Source of the DNA: Gammaproteobacteria bacterium
Lineage (GTDB): Bacteria; Pseudomonadota; Gammaproteobacteria; Pseudomonadales; Azotimanducaceae
Direction: 5' to 3'
Length of the DNA: 64,000 nt
NCBI GenBank assembly: GCA_004357385.1
Contig: SMWF01000019.1
Span: 1 to 64,000 of the forward strand
In this document: positions 1-8,145 of the stretch, piece by piece
How positions within the stretch are numbered: position 1 is the stretch's first letter
How the letters are laid out: each line of letters begins with the position of its first letter
Translations under genes and position numbers: made by a program
The notes under the pieces: model-generated
What the model saw: the letters and a program-made list of their open reading frames with translations, nothing else
Told to the model about the DNA's origin: nothing
The model's database searches: none

Positions 1-2
1 CA

Positions 3-479
3 CTAGCCCAGGTTGCGCAGCGCCTCTGCGACCCCGGGCGGAACGAACTTGGAAACGTCGCCGCCCAGCTTGGCGATTTCCCGGACCAGGGTGGAGGAGA
101 TGAAGGAACACTCCTTGGAGGGCAGCAGAAACACATACTCGATGCTCGGGTCCAGCGCGTTGTTCATCTCTGCCATCTGAAACTCATATTCGAAGTCTTG
201 CAGGGTACGCAAACCACGCAGAATGAAGCGAGTGTTCTTGCCACGTACGTAGTCCACCAGGAGCCCGTGGAAGCTCTCCACTTCGACGCGATCCCCAAAA
301 TCGAGCAGCGACGCGCGGCAGAGCTCGATGCGGTCCTGTATATCGCGGGAGGGACTCTTCTGCTCCGAGGTGCCGATCGCCAGGGTCACCCGGTCGAACA
401 GAGTCAGGGCGCGTTTCACGAGGTCGATGTGACCATTGGTGATCGGGTTGAAGGTCCCTGGATATACCACGTTATTCAT
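3..479 (-). CDS. coaD: Phosphopantetheine adenylyltransferase
   Basis: CoaD transfers AMP from ATP to 4'-phosphopantetheine to give dephospho-CoA, the next-to-last step of coenzyme A synthesis in the cytosol. The 158-residue protein has the usual family length. It shows the nucleotidyltransferase T/HxGH signature as NGH at residues 15-17, the RGLRT substrate loop at 88-92 and ISSTLVR at 127-133. It starts with ATG and lies 61 bases downstream of rsmD on the same strand, a common rsmD-coaD pairing, so the two are probably cotranscribed. Nothing about it looks odd. Confidence 0.97.
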   Translation of the reverse strand: MNNVVYPGTFNPITNGHIDLVKRALTLFDRVTLAIGTSEQKSPSRDIQDRIELCRASLLDFGDRVEVESFHGLLVDYVRGKNTRFILRGLRTLQDFEYEFQMAEMNNALDPSIEYVFLLPSKECSFISSTLVREIAKLGGDVSKFVPPGVAEALRNLG

Positions 480-540
480 TATTGTCCGTCCCCTGACCCC
501 CCAAAAAGAGGCGCGATGGTAGCAAAAAATGGGCCTCAGC

Positions 541-1092
541 TTAAACGGCGTTGAGCTCCATCAACAGCAATTGCGCATCGCCGGCACGGGTTCGCTTCAG
601 CACTCGCCAGGGCCCGGTGGGTGGAGCCCCGCGGGCGGGCAGATCGACGGCCAGCAGGGCACCGGGAGCAAGCAACTCGTTCTCCAGCAGTATCCGAAGC
701 ACCGGGACCAGCTGGTGGCTTCGGTAGGGGGGGTCCAGAAACACCAGGTCCCAGGTCTGGTGCTGACGGCGCAGCCACGGCACCGCCGCGCTGTGCACGA
801 GCGTGCTGCCGACGGTAGCGCCGAGACGCGCCTGGCTGGCGGTCAGTGATCTCACGACCGACGGATCGCGCTCGACGAAGGTGGTGTGTTGCGCTCCCCG
901 GGACAGGGCTTCGAATCCCAGCGCACCGGACCCGGCGAACAGATCGAGACAGCGCGCCTCCACGACGTCGTGGATCAGCCAGTTGAACAAGGTTTCCCGG
1001 ACCCGGTCGGGGGTTGGGCGTAGACCGGTCCGGTTCGGGAAGGCGAGCTTCCGTCGTTTCCACTTACCACCGATAATGCGAACTTCGTTCAC
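541..1092 (-). CDS. rsmD: 16S rRNA (guanine966-N2)-methyltransferase
   Basis: RsmD methylates N2 of G966 in 16S rRNA using S-adenosylmethionine. The 183-residue product from the GTG at 1092 starts with VNEVRIIGGKWKRRKL, where family members start; an in-frame extension upstream to 1335 runs antisense to ftsY and is not believable. The SAM-binding motif DLFAGSG is at residues 50-56 and the catalytic DPPY at 120-123. The start codon sits only five bases from the proposed start of the divergent ftsY, so each promoter must lie inside the other gene or ftsY must start further in. Confidence 0.93.
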   Translation of the reverse strand: MNEVRIIGGKWKRRKLAFPNRTGLRPTPDRVRETLFNWLIHDVVEARCLDLFAGSGALGFEALSRGAQHTTFVERDPSVVRSLTASQARLGATVGSTLVHSAAVPWLRRQHQTWDLVFLDPPYRSHQLVPVLRILLENELLAPGALLAVDLPARGAPPTGPWRVLKRTRAGDAQLLLMELNAV

Positions 1093-1097
1093 GAAGG

Positions 1098-2105
1098 ATG
1101 CCCACGCGCGTCCAGCGACAGATGGTGGGACAAATCGAAGCAAAAGGCGAAGCAAACGAAGGTGGCGGCGGGCTCTGGCACCGATTGCGTGGGGGGCTGG
1201 CGAAGACCCGCAGCCAGTTGGCCGAGGGAGTCGGCGCGCTGTTGCTGGGGAAAAAGGAAATTGACGACGCGGCGCTCGAACAGCTCGAGACCGCGTTGCT
1301 GCTGACCGACGTTGGCGTGGACGCCACCCAGGCAATCATGGAATCGCTCGCCGGCCGGGTCAGGCGCAAACAACTCAACGATACACAGGCTCTGTATGCG
1401 GCCTTGCGGTCCGAGTTGACGGCGCTGCTCGAACCGATCACGGGCCGGCTTTGTGTCGATCCTGACAAGCGTCCCTTTGTAATATTGCTTGTTGGCGTGA
1501 ATGGCGTGGGCAAGACCACCACCATTGGCAAGCTGGCACGGCGCTTCAAGGCTGATGGCCACCAGGTGATGCTTGCCGCCGGAGATACCTTCCGGGCCGC
1601 GGCGGTGGAGCAACTCAGCGCCTGGGGCGAAGCCAACGACGTCCCGGTAATCGCTCAGCATCAGGGGGCGGATAGCGCCTCGGTGGTGTTCGATGCGGTC
1701 CAGTCGGGGGCAGCCCGCGGCATCGACGTGGTGCTCGTGGACACGGCGGGACGATTGCAGACGAAAACCAACCTGATGGACGAACTGCGCAAGATAAAGC
1801 GGGTCGTGGGGCGACTCGACGCGGCGGCGCCACACGAAGTGCTGCTCGTGCTCGATGCCGGGGTTGGCCAGAATGCATTGTCGCAGGTTGCGCAATTCGA
1901 TGCCGCGGTAGGGCTCACCGGGTTGATTATTACCAAGCTCGACGGCAGTGCCAGGGCCGGCATTTTGTTTGCGATCGCCCGCCAGTTCGATATTCCGGTC
2001 TATTTCGTGGGGGTGGGCGAGCAGCTGGAAGATTTACAGCCCTTTGATGCGAATCATTTCGTTGCCGCGCTCCTGGACCAGGAACCGGATGCGCAAGGGT
2101 CCTAG
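1098..2105 (+). CDS. ftsY: Signal recognition particle receptor FtsY
   Basis: FtsY is the membrane-associated GTPase that docks the SRP (Ffh/4.5S RNA) with ribosomes making inner-membrane proteins. The 335-residue protein carries the N helical bundle (about 40-115) and the G domain: P-loop GVNGVGKTT at 133-141, DTAGR at 215-219, DAGVGQN at 253-259 and TKLDG at 279-283. The acidic N-terminal A domain is very short. Two G-domain loops differ from the usual pattern: DAGVGQN where DA(S/T)TGQN is usual, and DGSARAG where DG(T/S)AKGG is usual. ATG 1098 is used; ATG 1122 is an alternative that would leave room for a promoter. It heads ftsY-ftsE-ftsX. Confidence 0.96.
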   Translation: MPTRVQRQMVGQIEAKGEANEGGGGLWHRLRGGLAKTRSQLAEGVGALLLGKKEIDDAALEQLETALLLTDVGVDATQAIMESLAGRVRRKQLNDTQALYAALRSELTALLEPITGRLCVDPDKRPFVILLVGVNGVGKTTTIGKLARRFKADGHQVMLAAGDTFRAAAVEQLSAWGEANDVPVIAQHQGADSASVVFDAVQSGAARGIDVVLVDTAGRLQTKTNLMDELRKIKRVVGRLDAAAPHEVLLVLDAGVGQNALSQVAQFDAAVGLTGLIITKLDGSARAGILFAIARQFDIPVYFVGVGEQLEDLQPFDANHFVAALLDQEPDAQGS

Positions 2106-2135
2106 CTGACACGACAGCGCGAACCGGAAAAGATC

Positions 2136-2810
2136 ATTAGCCACATCGAATTCCACAACGTCAGCAAACGCTTCGAAAACGGCACCGAGGCGTTGCACGA
2201 TGTATCGGTAGCCTTCGACGAGGGCTCGATGACCTTTCTGACGGGCCACTCCGGGGCGGGCAAGAGCACTTTTCTCAAGCTGTTGCTGCGCCTGGACCGG
2301 CCCTCGCGCGGGCAGATTCTGGTCAACGAAGTGAATATCGGGCAGCTACCCGAGTCCCGTCTGCCACGATACCGGCAGCAGATCGGTGCCGTGTTCCAGG
2401 ACCATCATCTGCTCGGCCATCGCAGCGTATTCGACAACGTGGCGCTGCCCTTACGGGTCGCGGGCATGCGTGAGCGTGAAGCGGGCCGGCGGGTGCGCGC
2501 AGCGTTGTCGGCAGTTTCGCTGCTGGAGAAGGAGCGGCTGTTTCCGGGACATCTCTCGACAGGAGAACAGCAGCGGGTTGGCATTGCGCGGGCGGTCGTC
2601 AATCGGCCCAGGATCCTGCTCGCAGATGAACCGACGGGAAATCTGGACCCGGAATTGTCACGGGACATCATGGATCTGTTTCGACAATTTCACCGGGTGG
2701 GAACCACCGTGATCATCGCCAGTCATGATCAGGCACTCATCGAGTCGATGGGGGTTCGCATCGTGGTTCTGACCCATGGCAAACTGGGGAGTGTTGATGG
2801 CCAACCGTGA
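2136..2810 (+). CDS. ftsE: Cell division ATP-binding protein FtsE (non-canonical start)
   Basis: FtsE is the ABC ATPase that with FtsX controls periplasmic amidase activation at the septum. Homology to the FtsE N-terminus ([10 protein letters not shown], then ALHDVSV) begins upstream of the first in-frame TTG at 2193; a TTG start would delete the first beta strand and give only 205 residues. Between the ftsY stop (2103-2105) and this homology no ATG, GTG or TTG is in frame. Candidates are ATT 2136, ATC 2133 and CTG 2106. A purine-rich GGAAAAG at 2126-2132 lies just before ATC/ATT. From ATT the protein has 224 residues, the family length. Walker [10 protein letters not shown] is at 37-45 and Walker [12 protein letters not shown] is present; the signature reads LSTGE (2553-2567) instead of LSGGE. 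Confidence 0.9.
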   Translation: MSHIEFHNVSKRFENGTEALHDVSVAFDEGSMTFLTGHSGAGKSTFLKLLLRLDRPSRGQILVNEVNIGQLPESRLPRYRQQIGAVFQDHHLLGHRSVFDNVALPLRVAGMREREAGRRVRAALSAVSLLEKERLFPGHLSTGEQQRVGIARAVVNRPRILLADEPTGNLDPELSRDIMDLFRQFHRVGTTVIIASHDQALIESMGVRIVVLTHGKLGSVDGQP

Positions 2811-3750
2811 CCCCTGGGACCGCCATCGTTGGCGGGGAATCGGCGCCTGGTGGCGAGACCACCGGCGCATCGCCCTGGACAGTGCTGCGTTCGTCAGTGC
2901 GCGCCTGGGGACCAGCGCTCTGGTCTGGTTGCTGATCGGCATCGCCCTGGCGTTGCCCGCCGGGTTGTACCTGGTGCGGGCGAATCTCAGCCTCATGGCC
3001 GATCAGTGGCAGGGGCGGCCGGGCATCTCGGTGTACTTCCGCCCGGGGGCCGAACCCGCTCTCGGGGTCGAACTGCAAGCCGAACTGGAGGCGCGTGCTG
3101 AGGTCGAATCGGTTCGTCTCATCTCGGCGGAGCGCGCCCTGGAGGAATTCCAGGCGTTTGCCGGCGTCGAGGATGCGCTTGCGCTGCTGGAAGTAAATCC
3201 GCTGCCGATGTCCCTGGGCGTGGTGCTCGTCGATGACGTGGAAGCGGCAGAGTTCGATCTGCTGGCGGCCCAGCTGGCCGAACGATCTGGTGTGACAGAC
3301 GTAGTGGTCGAACGGACCTGGCTCGAGCGTGTCGATGCGATGAACGCGGTCCTCGGCCGCCTTGCGGCGGTACTGACGGTGTTGTTCTCGTGTGGGGCTG
3401 TGCTGGTGACAGCCACATCGGCGCGGTTGGCGATCGAGACGCGGTTGGACGAATTGCGGGTGATGAAGCTGGTAGGTGCGACCAACGCGTATATCCGCCG
3501 GCCCTTCCTGTACCTGGGCCTGCTTTATGGTTTAGGCGGGGGCCTGCTCGCTGCCATGCTGATCAGTGCGGTGCTGGTGGTGTTGGAAACACCCCTGGCG
3601 ACGCTGTTTGGGAGCTACGGCGGGCACCTCGAGTCGGGCGGCTTCGATCTGACCTTTTTCGTCGGCCTGCTGGTCGTAGGAGGATTACTGGGTGTCGGCG
3701 GCGCGATGCTGGCCGCGCATCAGCGGCTGGCGCACCTGGAGGTCATCTAG
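2797..3750 (+). CDS. ftsX: Cell division protein FtsX
   Basis: FtsX is the four-helix membrane partner of FtsE that transmits ATPase state to periplasmic peptidoglycan hydrolase activators. The protein has a cytoplasmic basic N-terminus, a first membrane helix (SALVWLLIGIALALPAG), a periplasmic domain of roughly 110 residues and three C-terminal membrane helices. ATG 2797 is chosen because GGGGAGTG lies a few bases upstream; this gives 317 residues and a 14-base overlap with ftsE. An earlier in-frame start at 2776 would add seven residues. The overlap implies translational coupling with ftsE. Confidence 0.95.
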   Translation: MANRDPWDRHRWRGIGAWWRDHRRIALDSAAFVSARLGTSALVWLLIGIALALPAGLYLVRANLSLMADQWQGRPGISVYFRPGAEPALGVELQAELEARAEVESVRLISAERALEEFQAFAGVEDALALLEVNPLPMSLGVVLVDDVEAAEFDLLAAQLAERSGVTDVVVERTWLERVDAMNAVLGRLAAVLTVLFSCGAVLVTATSARLAIETRLDELRVMKLVGATNAYIRRPFLYLGLLYGLGGGLLAAMLISAVLVVLETPLATLFGSYGGHLESGGFDLTFFVGLLVVGGLLGVGGAMLAAHQRLAHLEVI

Positions 3751-3864
3751 TGCGGCGCAATAACAGACCGATGTAGCATTAGTGGTGCATTGGTGCACCG
3801 AATCGGTCAGCTTCTGCGACCCGCGTCGCAACTTTGGGCCTCTACATTTGAACTGTGATGGTCA

Positions 3865-3891
3865 TTAGCACTCTAACCCAGGGAGTGCTAG
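3865..3891. promoter_or_regulatory. CIRCE operator (HrcA site) upstream of rpoH
   Basis: TTAGCACTC (3865-3873), nine spacer bases and GAGTGCTAG (3883-3891) match the CIRCE consensus TTAGCACTC-N9-GAGTGCTAA at 17 of 18 arm positions with exact spacing. CIRCE is bound by the heat-shock repressor HrcA. It ends 30 bases before the rpoH start. A possible -10 TAGAAT (3889-3894) overlaps its right arm and a possible TTGAAC -35 (3848-3853) lies to its left, so bound HrcA would block transcription. Which promoter is real is inference; no hrcA gene is in this window. Confidence 0.93.
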
Positions 3892-3921
3892 AATTTCGAC
3901 TATGTTACCGGAGGTATCAAA

Positions 3922-4773
3922 ATGACGACCAGTCTGTTGTCTATGGATAGCTTATCGCCAGGGCGCGATCTGGACGGCTATGTGCGTACGGTAAGCGCGT
4001 TCCCGATCCTTAGCGCTGACGACGAGAAAGCACTGACGGAACGTCTCTACTACGATAACGACGTCGACGCTGCACGGCAGCTGGTGCTGCACCATCTGCG
4101 GTTTGTCGTCCACCTGGCGCGCTCCTATTCAGGATACGGGCTTGCTCAGGGTGATCTGATTCAGGAAGGAAACGTTGGCCTGATGAAGGCGGTCAAACGC
4201 TTCAATCCCGAGTTCGGGGTGCGCCTGGTGTCGTTCGCGGTACACTGGATCAAAGCGGAGATGCATGAATTCATCCTGCGTAACTGGCGCATCGTCAAGA
4301 TCGCGACCACCAAGGCTCAGCGCAAACTGTTTTTCAAGCTACGCAGCAACAAGAAGCGTCTCGGCTGGTTGACGGGTGAAGAGGCCAGGGCCGTGGCCTC
4401 GGACCTGGGCGTCGAGCCGTCGGTGGTCACTCAGATGGAAGGGCGGCTGGCTGCCCGCGACATGGCGTTTGACGGCTATTCGGACGACGAGGCCGAAAAC
4501 TGGGGCGCGCCGGCTCAATTTCTCAGCCGCGAAGGCGCGGATCCCGCCGAACTGGTGGCTGCCGAGGAATGGCGCGACAGCTCGACCAAAGCCCTTGCCG
4601 ACAGCATGGCCCTGCTTGACGAGCGCAGTCAGGACATCGTACGCAGCCGCTGGTTGGGCGAAGAGAAAGCGACGCTGCATCAACTGGCTGGAAAATATGG
4701 TGTCTCGGCAGAGCGTATTCGTCAGCTGGAGAAGAGCGCGATGAAGAAACTCAAGGCCGTCTTGGAAGCCTGA
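3922..4773 (+). CDS. rpoH: RNA polymerase heat-shock sigma factor sigma-32
   Basis: RpoH directs RNA polymerase to heat-shock promoters. The 283-residue protein has the usual length, with region 2 ([17 protein letters not shown], then [20 protein letters not shown]), the family-diagnostic RpoH box around QRKLFFKLR, and region 4.2 ([20 protein letters not shown]). A strong ribosome site GGAGG (3910-3914) lies seven bases before ATG 3922. The gene follows ftsX as in many gammaproteobacteria. A CIRCE operator upstream suggests repression by HrcA in addition to the usual post-transcriptional control. A seven-codon ATG frame at 3902 stops across the rpoH start codon. Confidence 0.98.
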   Translation: MTTSLLSMDSLSPGRDLDGYVRTVSAFPILSADDEKALTERLYYDNDVDAARQLVLHHLRFVVHLARSYSGYGLAQGDLIQEGNVGLMKAVKRFNPEFGVRLVSFAVHWIKAEMHEFILRNWRIVKIATTKAQRKLFFKLRSNKKRLGWLTGEEARAVASDLGVEPSVVTQMEGRLAARDMAFDGYSDDEAENWGAPAQFLSREGADPAELVAAEEWRDSSTKALADSMALLDERSQDIVRSRWLGEEKATLHQLAGKYGVSAERIRQLEKSAMKKLKAVLEA

Positions 4774-4875
4774 CTCCATCTTCAGTATCGTATGACCCAC
4801 GGGGATTTCACCCGGCATTTCTCCTGACGCGGAGCGGGACGAAGTGCCGGTGGCTGCGCATTGGGATTAAGCGAA

Positions 4876-5277
4876 ATGACGCAAGGCCGTTGGTTTGTCA
4901 CGCTCGGTGCGGTCAGCGGCGCACTGGCCGTCATCGCGGGCGCATCTGGCGCCCATGGCCTTTCGGACATTATTGAGCGCGATTCATTGCAGGTGTTCCG
5001 AACTGCGAGCAACTATCAGCTGATCCACAGCCTGGTGCTGTGCCTCATCGGCGTCTGGCTGGATGTACCGAATGGGAGCGCGTCAGGACGCCTATGGTTG
5101 CGCTGGGCGGGCTGGTTGGTGCTCATTGGAATCATTGGTTTTTCAGGAAGCCTGTACCTGCTTGCGTTCCTGGGAGGAGGAAGCGGGACGGGATGGGTCG
5201 GCCCGCTGACACCCATTGGTGGACTGTGCTTGATCGTCGGCTGGCTCGCCCTGGCGCGCGCCGCCACCCGCAAGTGA
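4876..5277 (+). CDS. DUF423 family small membrane protein (YgdD-like)
   Basis: A 133-residue integral membrane protein of the DUF423/TMEM256 family, function unknown. It shows the family pattern: an N-terminal helix with GASGAHGL, then ASNYQLIHSLVL, and two further hydrophobic helices rich in Gly and Leu. ATG 4876 is preferred over an in-frame TTG at 4861 because homologs begin close to the first helix. Its stop codon overlaps the GTG start of trmB (GTGA at 5274-5277), so the pair is probably translationally coupled. Confidence 0.88.
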   Translation: MTQGRWFVTLGAVSGALAVIAGASGAHGLSDIIERDSLQVFRTASNYQLIHSLVLCLIGVWLDVPNGSASGRLWLRWAGWLVLIGIIGFSGSLYLLAFLGGGSGTGWVGPLTPIGGLCLIVGWLALARAATRK

Positions 5278-5939
5278 CGGTCCGCGATCGGCCGTATCTG
5301 CGCCGCCGCGGGCGCACGACCGCGTCTCAGGCGCGCGCCTTGGCATCGCTGGCCCCAGCCTACTGCCTGGCCCCGAAACAACTGGCGGACCCGAACCAGG
5401 CATTCGGCCGGCCGGCACCGTTGGTGGTCGAAATCGGCTTTGGAATGGGTCATGCTTTGCTCGCGCTGGCTGCGTCGAACCCTGCGTGGAACTGTCTGGG
5501 CATAGACGTGTACCGGCCAGGAATCGGCGCCCTGTTGAACGGTTGCAAGGAGCGGAATCTCGACAACGTCCACGTTGCGGAAGGGGACGCGCGGGAATTG
5601 CTGACACGCCTGCCACAAGGGTCGGTGCATCGATTTTGCGTGTACTTCCCGGATCCCTGGCCGAAGCGGCGCCACCACAAACGGCGTCTGCTGAACGATG
5701 CGTTCGCGGCGCTGCTCGCGTCGAGGCTGGAATCCGGTGGGCTCATTCAGGCGGCGACTGACTGGCAATCCTACGCGGCGCAGATGCTGAAGGTGCTGGA
5801 GGATGTTGCCGAATTGCGCAATGTACACGGCGCGCACCATTATGCCCCGCGCAACGAAAACCGGCCGGTCACTCGCTTCGAAGCACGCGGTCAAAAAATG
5901 GGTCACGCGGTCTATGATCTCGAGTTCGAACGTGCCTGA
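5274..5939 (+). CDS. trmB: tRNA (guanine-N7-)-methyltransferase
   Basis: TrmB forms m7G46 in the variable loop of tRNAs with S-adenosylmethionine. From GTG 5274 the product has 221 residues. The SAM-binding motif VEIGFGMGH, the acidic loop EGDAREL and the family signature FPDPWPKRRHHKRRL are all present. The long open frame upstream (to 5040) lies out of frame over the DUF423 gene and is not part of the protein. It converges on hemW with 18 bases between the stop codons and no visible hairpin. Confidence 0.95.
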   Translation: MTVRDRPYLRRRGRTTASQARALASLAPAYCLAPKQLADPNQAFGRPAPLVVEIGFGMGHALLALAASNPAWNCLGIDVYRPGIGALLNGCKERNLDNVHVAEGDARELLTRLPQGSVHRFCVYFPDPWPKRRHHKRRLLNDAFAALLASRLESGGLIQAATDWQSYAAQMLKVLEDVAELRNVHGAHHYAPRNENRPVTRFEARGQKMGHAVYDLEFERA

Positions 5940-5957
5940 TCCTCGCAAACCTCCTCG

Positions 5958-7091
5958 TCACGCGAAGAAGGCCACCACTGAATCCAGAAACCGGAACCCG
6001 CGATCGGTAAGCGCCAATCGTGAGGGATGCATCAGCGCATCGGCCCGCAGCCCGCCCAGTACGTCGGCAATGTGCTTCAGAGGAAGCCCGGTGCGTTGTT
6101 CGAACAGGGGCTCGGGTACCCCACGGGTAAGGCGCAGCACGTTCATCATGAACTCCACAGGACGTTGCGGGTCCTCGATCTCGAGGGTTTTGCAGATGCG
6201 GCGCGGGTCGCCGCTCAGGTACAGACGGGGTTGGCTGGGCTTGGTGGTGCGTTGAATCGAATTTCGGCGCGTGTTGCTCTGTTTACCATGCGCGCCAGCG
6301 CCAATGCCAAGATAGTCTCCAAATTGCCAGTAGTTGACGTTGTGCTGGCATTGCTGCCCGTTACGGGCGAACGCGGAGACCTCGTAGCGATCGTATCCGG
6401 CGTCCTCGAGCAGACTGAACCCCCGTGCCTCGATCGCGGCGAGCACCTCATCGACGGGCAGAATTGGCGGTTGTCGGGCAAACACGGTTTTGGGTTCGAT
6501 GGTCAGCTGGTACCAGGAGATGTGATCCGGTTCCAACGCCAGCGCCGCGCCCAGGTCCGCCAGCGCGTCATCGACACTCTGGTCGGGCAAGCCGTGCATC
6601 AGGTCGAGATTCAGTCGCTCGAAGCCGGCGCTGCGCGCCACCGCCACGGCCCGGTGAATGTCGTCCGGATCGTGAATTCTGCCGAGCCGGGCGAGCTTGT
6701 CCGCCTGAAACGACTGGGCGCCAATCGACAGCCGGTTGACGCCCGCGTCGCGGTACTGGGCGAAGTGCTCCGCATCGACGGTTCCCGGGTTGGCCTCCAG
6801 GGTGACCTCGAGATTCTCGTCCAGTTCCACGATAGCTCGGATGCCGTCCAACAACCGGCGAACTCCTTCGCCGGAACACAGGCTCGGCGTGCCGCCACCG
6901 ATGAAAATGCTCGAAACCCGGGAGTCTTCGGTGACCCCGGGGTCGAAACGCAGGTCCTCGAGCAGCTGCCCGATGTACGCTGCTTCAGGAATTTCGCCGG
7001 TGACGGGGTGTGAGTTGAAGTCGCAGTACGGACACTTGCGGATACACCAGGGAAAGTGCACGTAGAGGCCCAGGGGCGGTGCCTGCATCAC
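5958..7091 (-). CDS. hemW: Heme chaperone HemW (radical SAM)
   Basis: HemW belongs to the coproporphyrinogen-oxidase-like radical SAM family and acts as a heme-binding chaperone rather than as HemN. The 377-residue protein has the CxxxCxxC cluster ligands at C16, C20 and C23 (CIRKCPYC) followed by FNSH, and a FIGGGTPSL glycine motif. It is the last gene of the minus-strand operon yggS-proC-yggT-metX-metW-DUF4426-rdgB-hemW, two bases after rdgB. The rdgB-hemW pair is conserved in many proteobacteria. Confidence 0.94.
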   Translation of the reverse strand: MMQAPPLGLYVHFPWCIRKCPYCDFNSHPVTGEIPEAAYIGQLLEDLRFDPGVTEDSRVSSIFIGGGTPSLCSGEGVRRLLDGIRAIVELDENLEVTLEANPGTVDAEHFAQYRDAGVNRLSIGAQSFQADKLARLGRIHDPDDIHRAVAVARSAGFERLNLDLMHGLPDQSVDDALADLGAALALEPDHISWYQLTIEPKTVFARQPPILPVDEVLAAIEARGFSLLEDAGYDRYEVSAFARNGQQCQHNVNYWQFGDYLGIGAGAHGKQSNTRRNSIQRTTKPSQPRLYLSGDPRRICKTLEIEDPQRPVEFMMNVLRLTRGVPEPLFEQRTGLPLKHIADVLGGLRADALMHPSRLALTDRGFRFLDSVVAFFA

Positions 7092-7093
7092 AG

Positions 7094-7717
7094 TTACGAC
7101 CCGTAGCGCCCGCCGCGGGCGTCCAGGTACTGCGCAACGAGTGAACGGGCGGCGCGGGCGCGATGGCTGTGCTGGCGCTTATCCGCGTCGCTGAGTTCGG
7201 CGGCGGTGCAACGCAGCTCCGGAATGAGGAAGTGCGGATCGTAGCCGAAGCCGCCCACCCCGCGGGGTTCGGGGACGATCTCGCCGTGCCAGTCGCCGTG
7301 CGCAACCAGCGGGGTGGGGTCGTTCGGGGAATGTAGATAGACCAGAACGCAGCAGAACATCGCGCGATGCGGCGGCGGGTACCCGGCCAGCGCCTCAACC
7401 AACTGAACGTTGTTCTCGGCGTCGCTGGCCGTCTCGCCCGCGAAGCGGGCGGAGTAGATGCCCGGCGCACCGCCGAGCGCCTCGACCACCAGCCCGGAAT
7501 CGTCACCGATCGCGGGGTGACCGCTGCGTTCGGCGGCGTGGCGCGCTTTGGTCAGGGCATTTTCCAGAAACGTTGGCGCGTTCTCAGCGGCGGGTTCGAT
7601 ACCGATTTCCGCCTGGTTCAACAGCGCCACGTCCCAGGGTTCGAACAGCGCGCGCAGCTCCGCCAGCTTGCCCTGATTGTTGCTGGCGAGGACTATCCGG
7701 TGGGGTTCGACCGGCAC
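7094..7717 (-). CDS. rdgB: XTP/dITP pyrophosphatase
   Basis: RdgB hydrolyses deaminated purine triphosphates (dITP, XTP) to monophosphates and so keeps them out of DNA. The 207-residue protein opens with the family motif VLASNNQGKLAEL and has the catalytic GDDSGLVVEAL, SARFAG and GFGYDPHF motifs. Translation starts at GTG 7717, two bases after the upstream DUF4426 gene, and ends two bases before hemW, which shows a tightly packed operon. Confidence 0.96.
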   Translation of the reverse strand: MPVEPHRIVLASNNQGKLAELRALFEPWDVALLNQAEIGIEPAAENAPTFLENALTKARHAAERSGHPAIGDDSGLVVEALGGAPGIYSARFAGETASDAENNVQLVEALAGYPPPHRAMFCCVLVYLHSPNDPTPLVAHGDWHGEIVPEPRGVGGFGYDPHFLIPELRCTAAELSDADKRQHSHRARAARSLVAQYLDARGGRYGS

Positions 7718-7719
7718 CC

Positions 7720-8145
7720 TCAGTCCCAGTAAAGCTGTTGCTCGATGTGCAACGTTCCGCCACCCTCGTCCGGCGTGGTCACGTCGATATCGAAGCGCAG
7801 CAGTTCCGCGTCCGTATAGCGAAAACTCGCGATGTAGTAAATGGCGGACCCGTCGCGCAGTTCTTCGAAGGAGAGCTGGATGCGTTGGCCCAGCAGGTTG
7901 GTCATGACGCCGTGCAGCTTTGCAGTGCGTGGCGTGCCGGGCCCGGACAGCACCGTCACGTTGACCAGGCCGCGATCCCGCGCGCGGACGATGTCGTAGC
8001 GCGCGGCCACTTCCGGCTCCAGGAACGTACTGGCGATCAGCACGTAGTGCACTTCCAGAGTGCCGAAGCTGACGCTTTGCTCGCTGCGGGCGAGGCCAGG
8101 CAGCAATACCAGTAGCAGAATGAGTGTGGCCGCGGGTGTTTTCAC
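7720..8145 (-). CDS. DUF4426 periplasmic protein
   Basis: A 141-residue protein of the DUF4426 family, function unknown. A signal peptide ([23 protein letters not shown]) predicts export to the periplasm; no lipobox is present, and the mature part is beta-rich. It lies between metW and rdgB, the same position as in Pseudomonas. Its start overlaps the metW stop by four bases (ATGA). Confidence 0.88.
   Translation of the reverse strand: MKTPAATLILLLVLLPGLARSEQSVSFGTLEVHYVLIASTFLEPEVAARYDIVRARDRGLVNVTVLSGPGTPRTAKLHGVMTNLLGQRIQLSFEELRDGSAIYYIASFRYTDAELLRFDIDVTTPDEGGGTLHIEQQLYWD

Noticed and set aside
3784-3799. GGTGCA-TTGG-TGCACC inverted repeat upstream of rpoH, like an NtrC site
   Set aside because: The NtrC site is TGCACC-N5-GGTGCA; here the half-sites face the other way, and no sigma-54 promoter is visible. 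It may be incidental.
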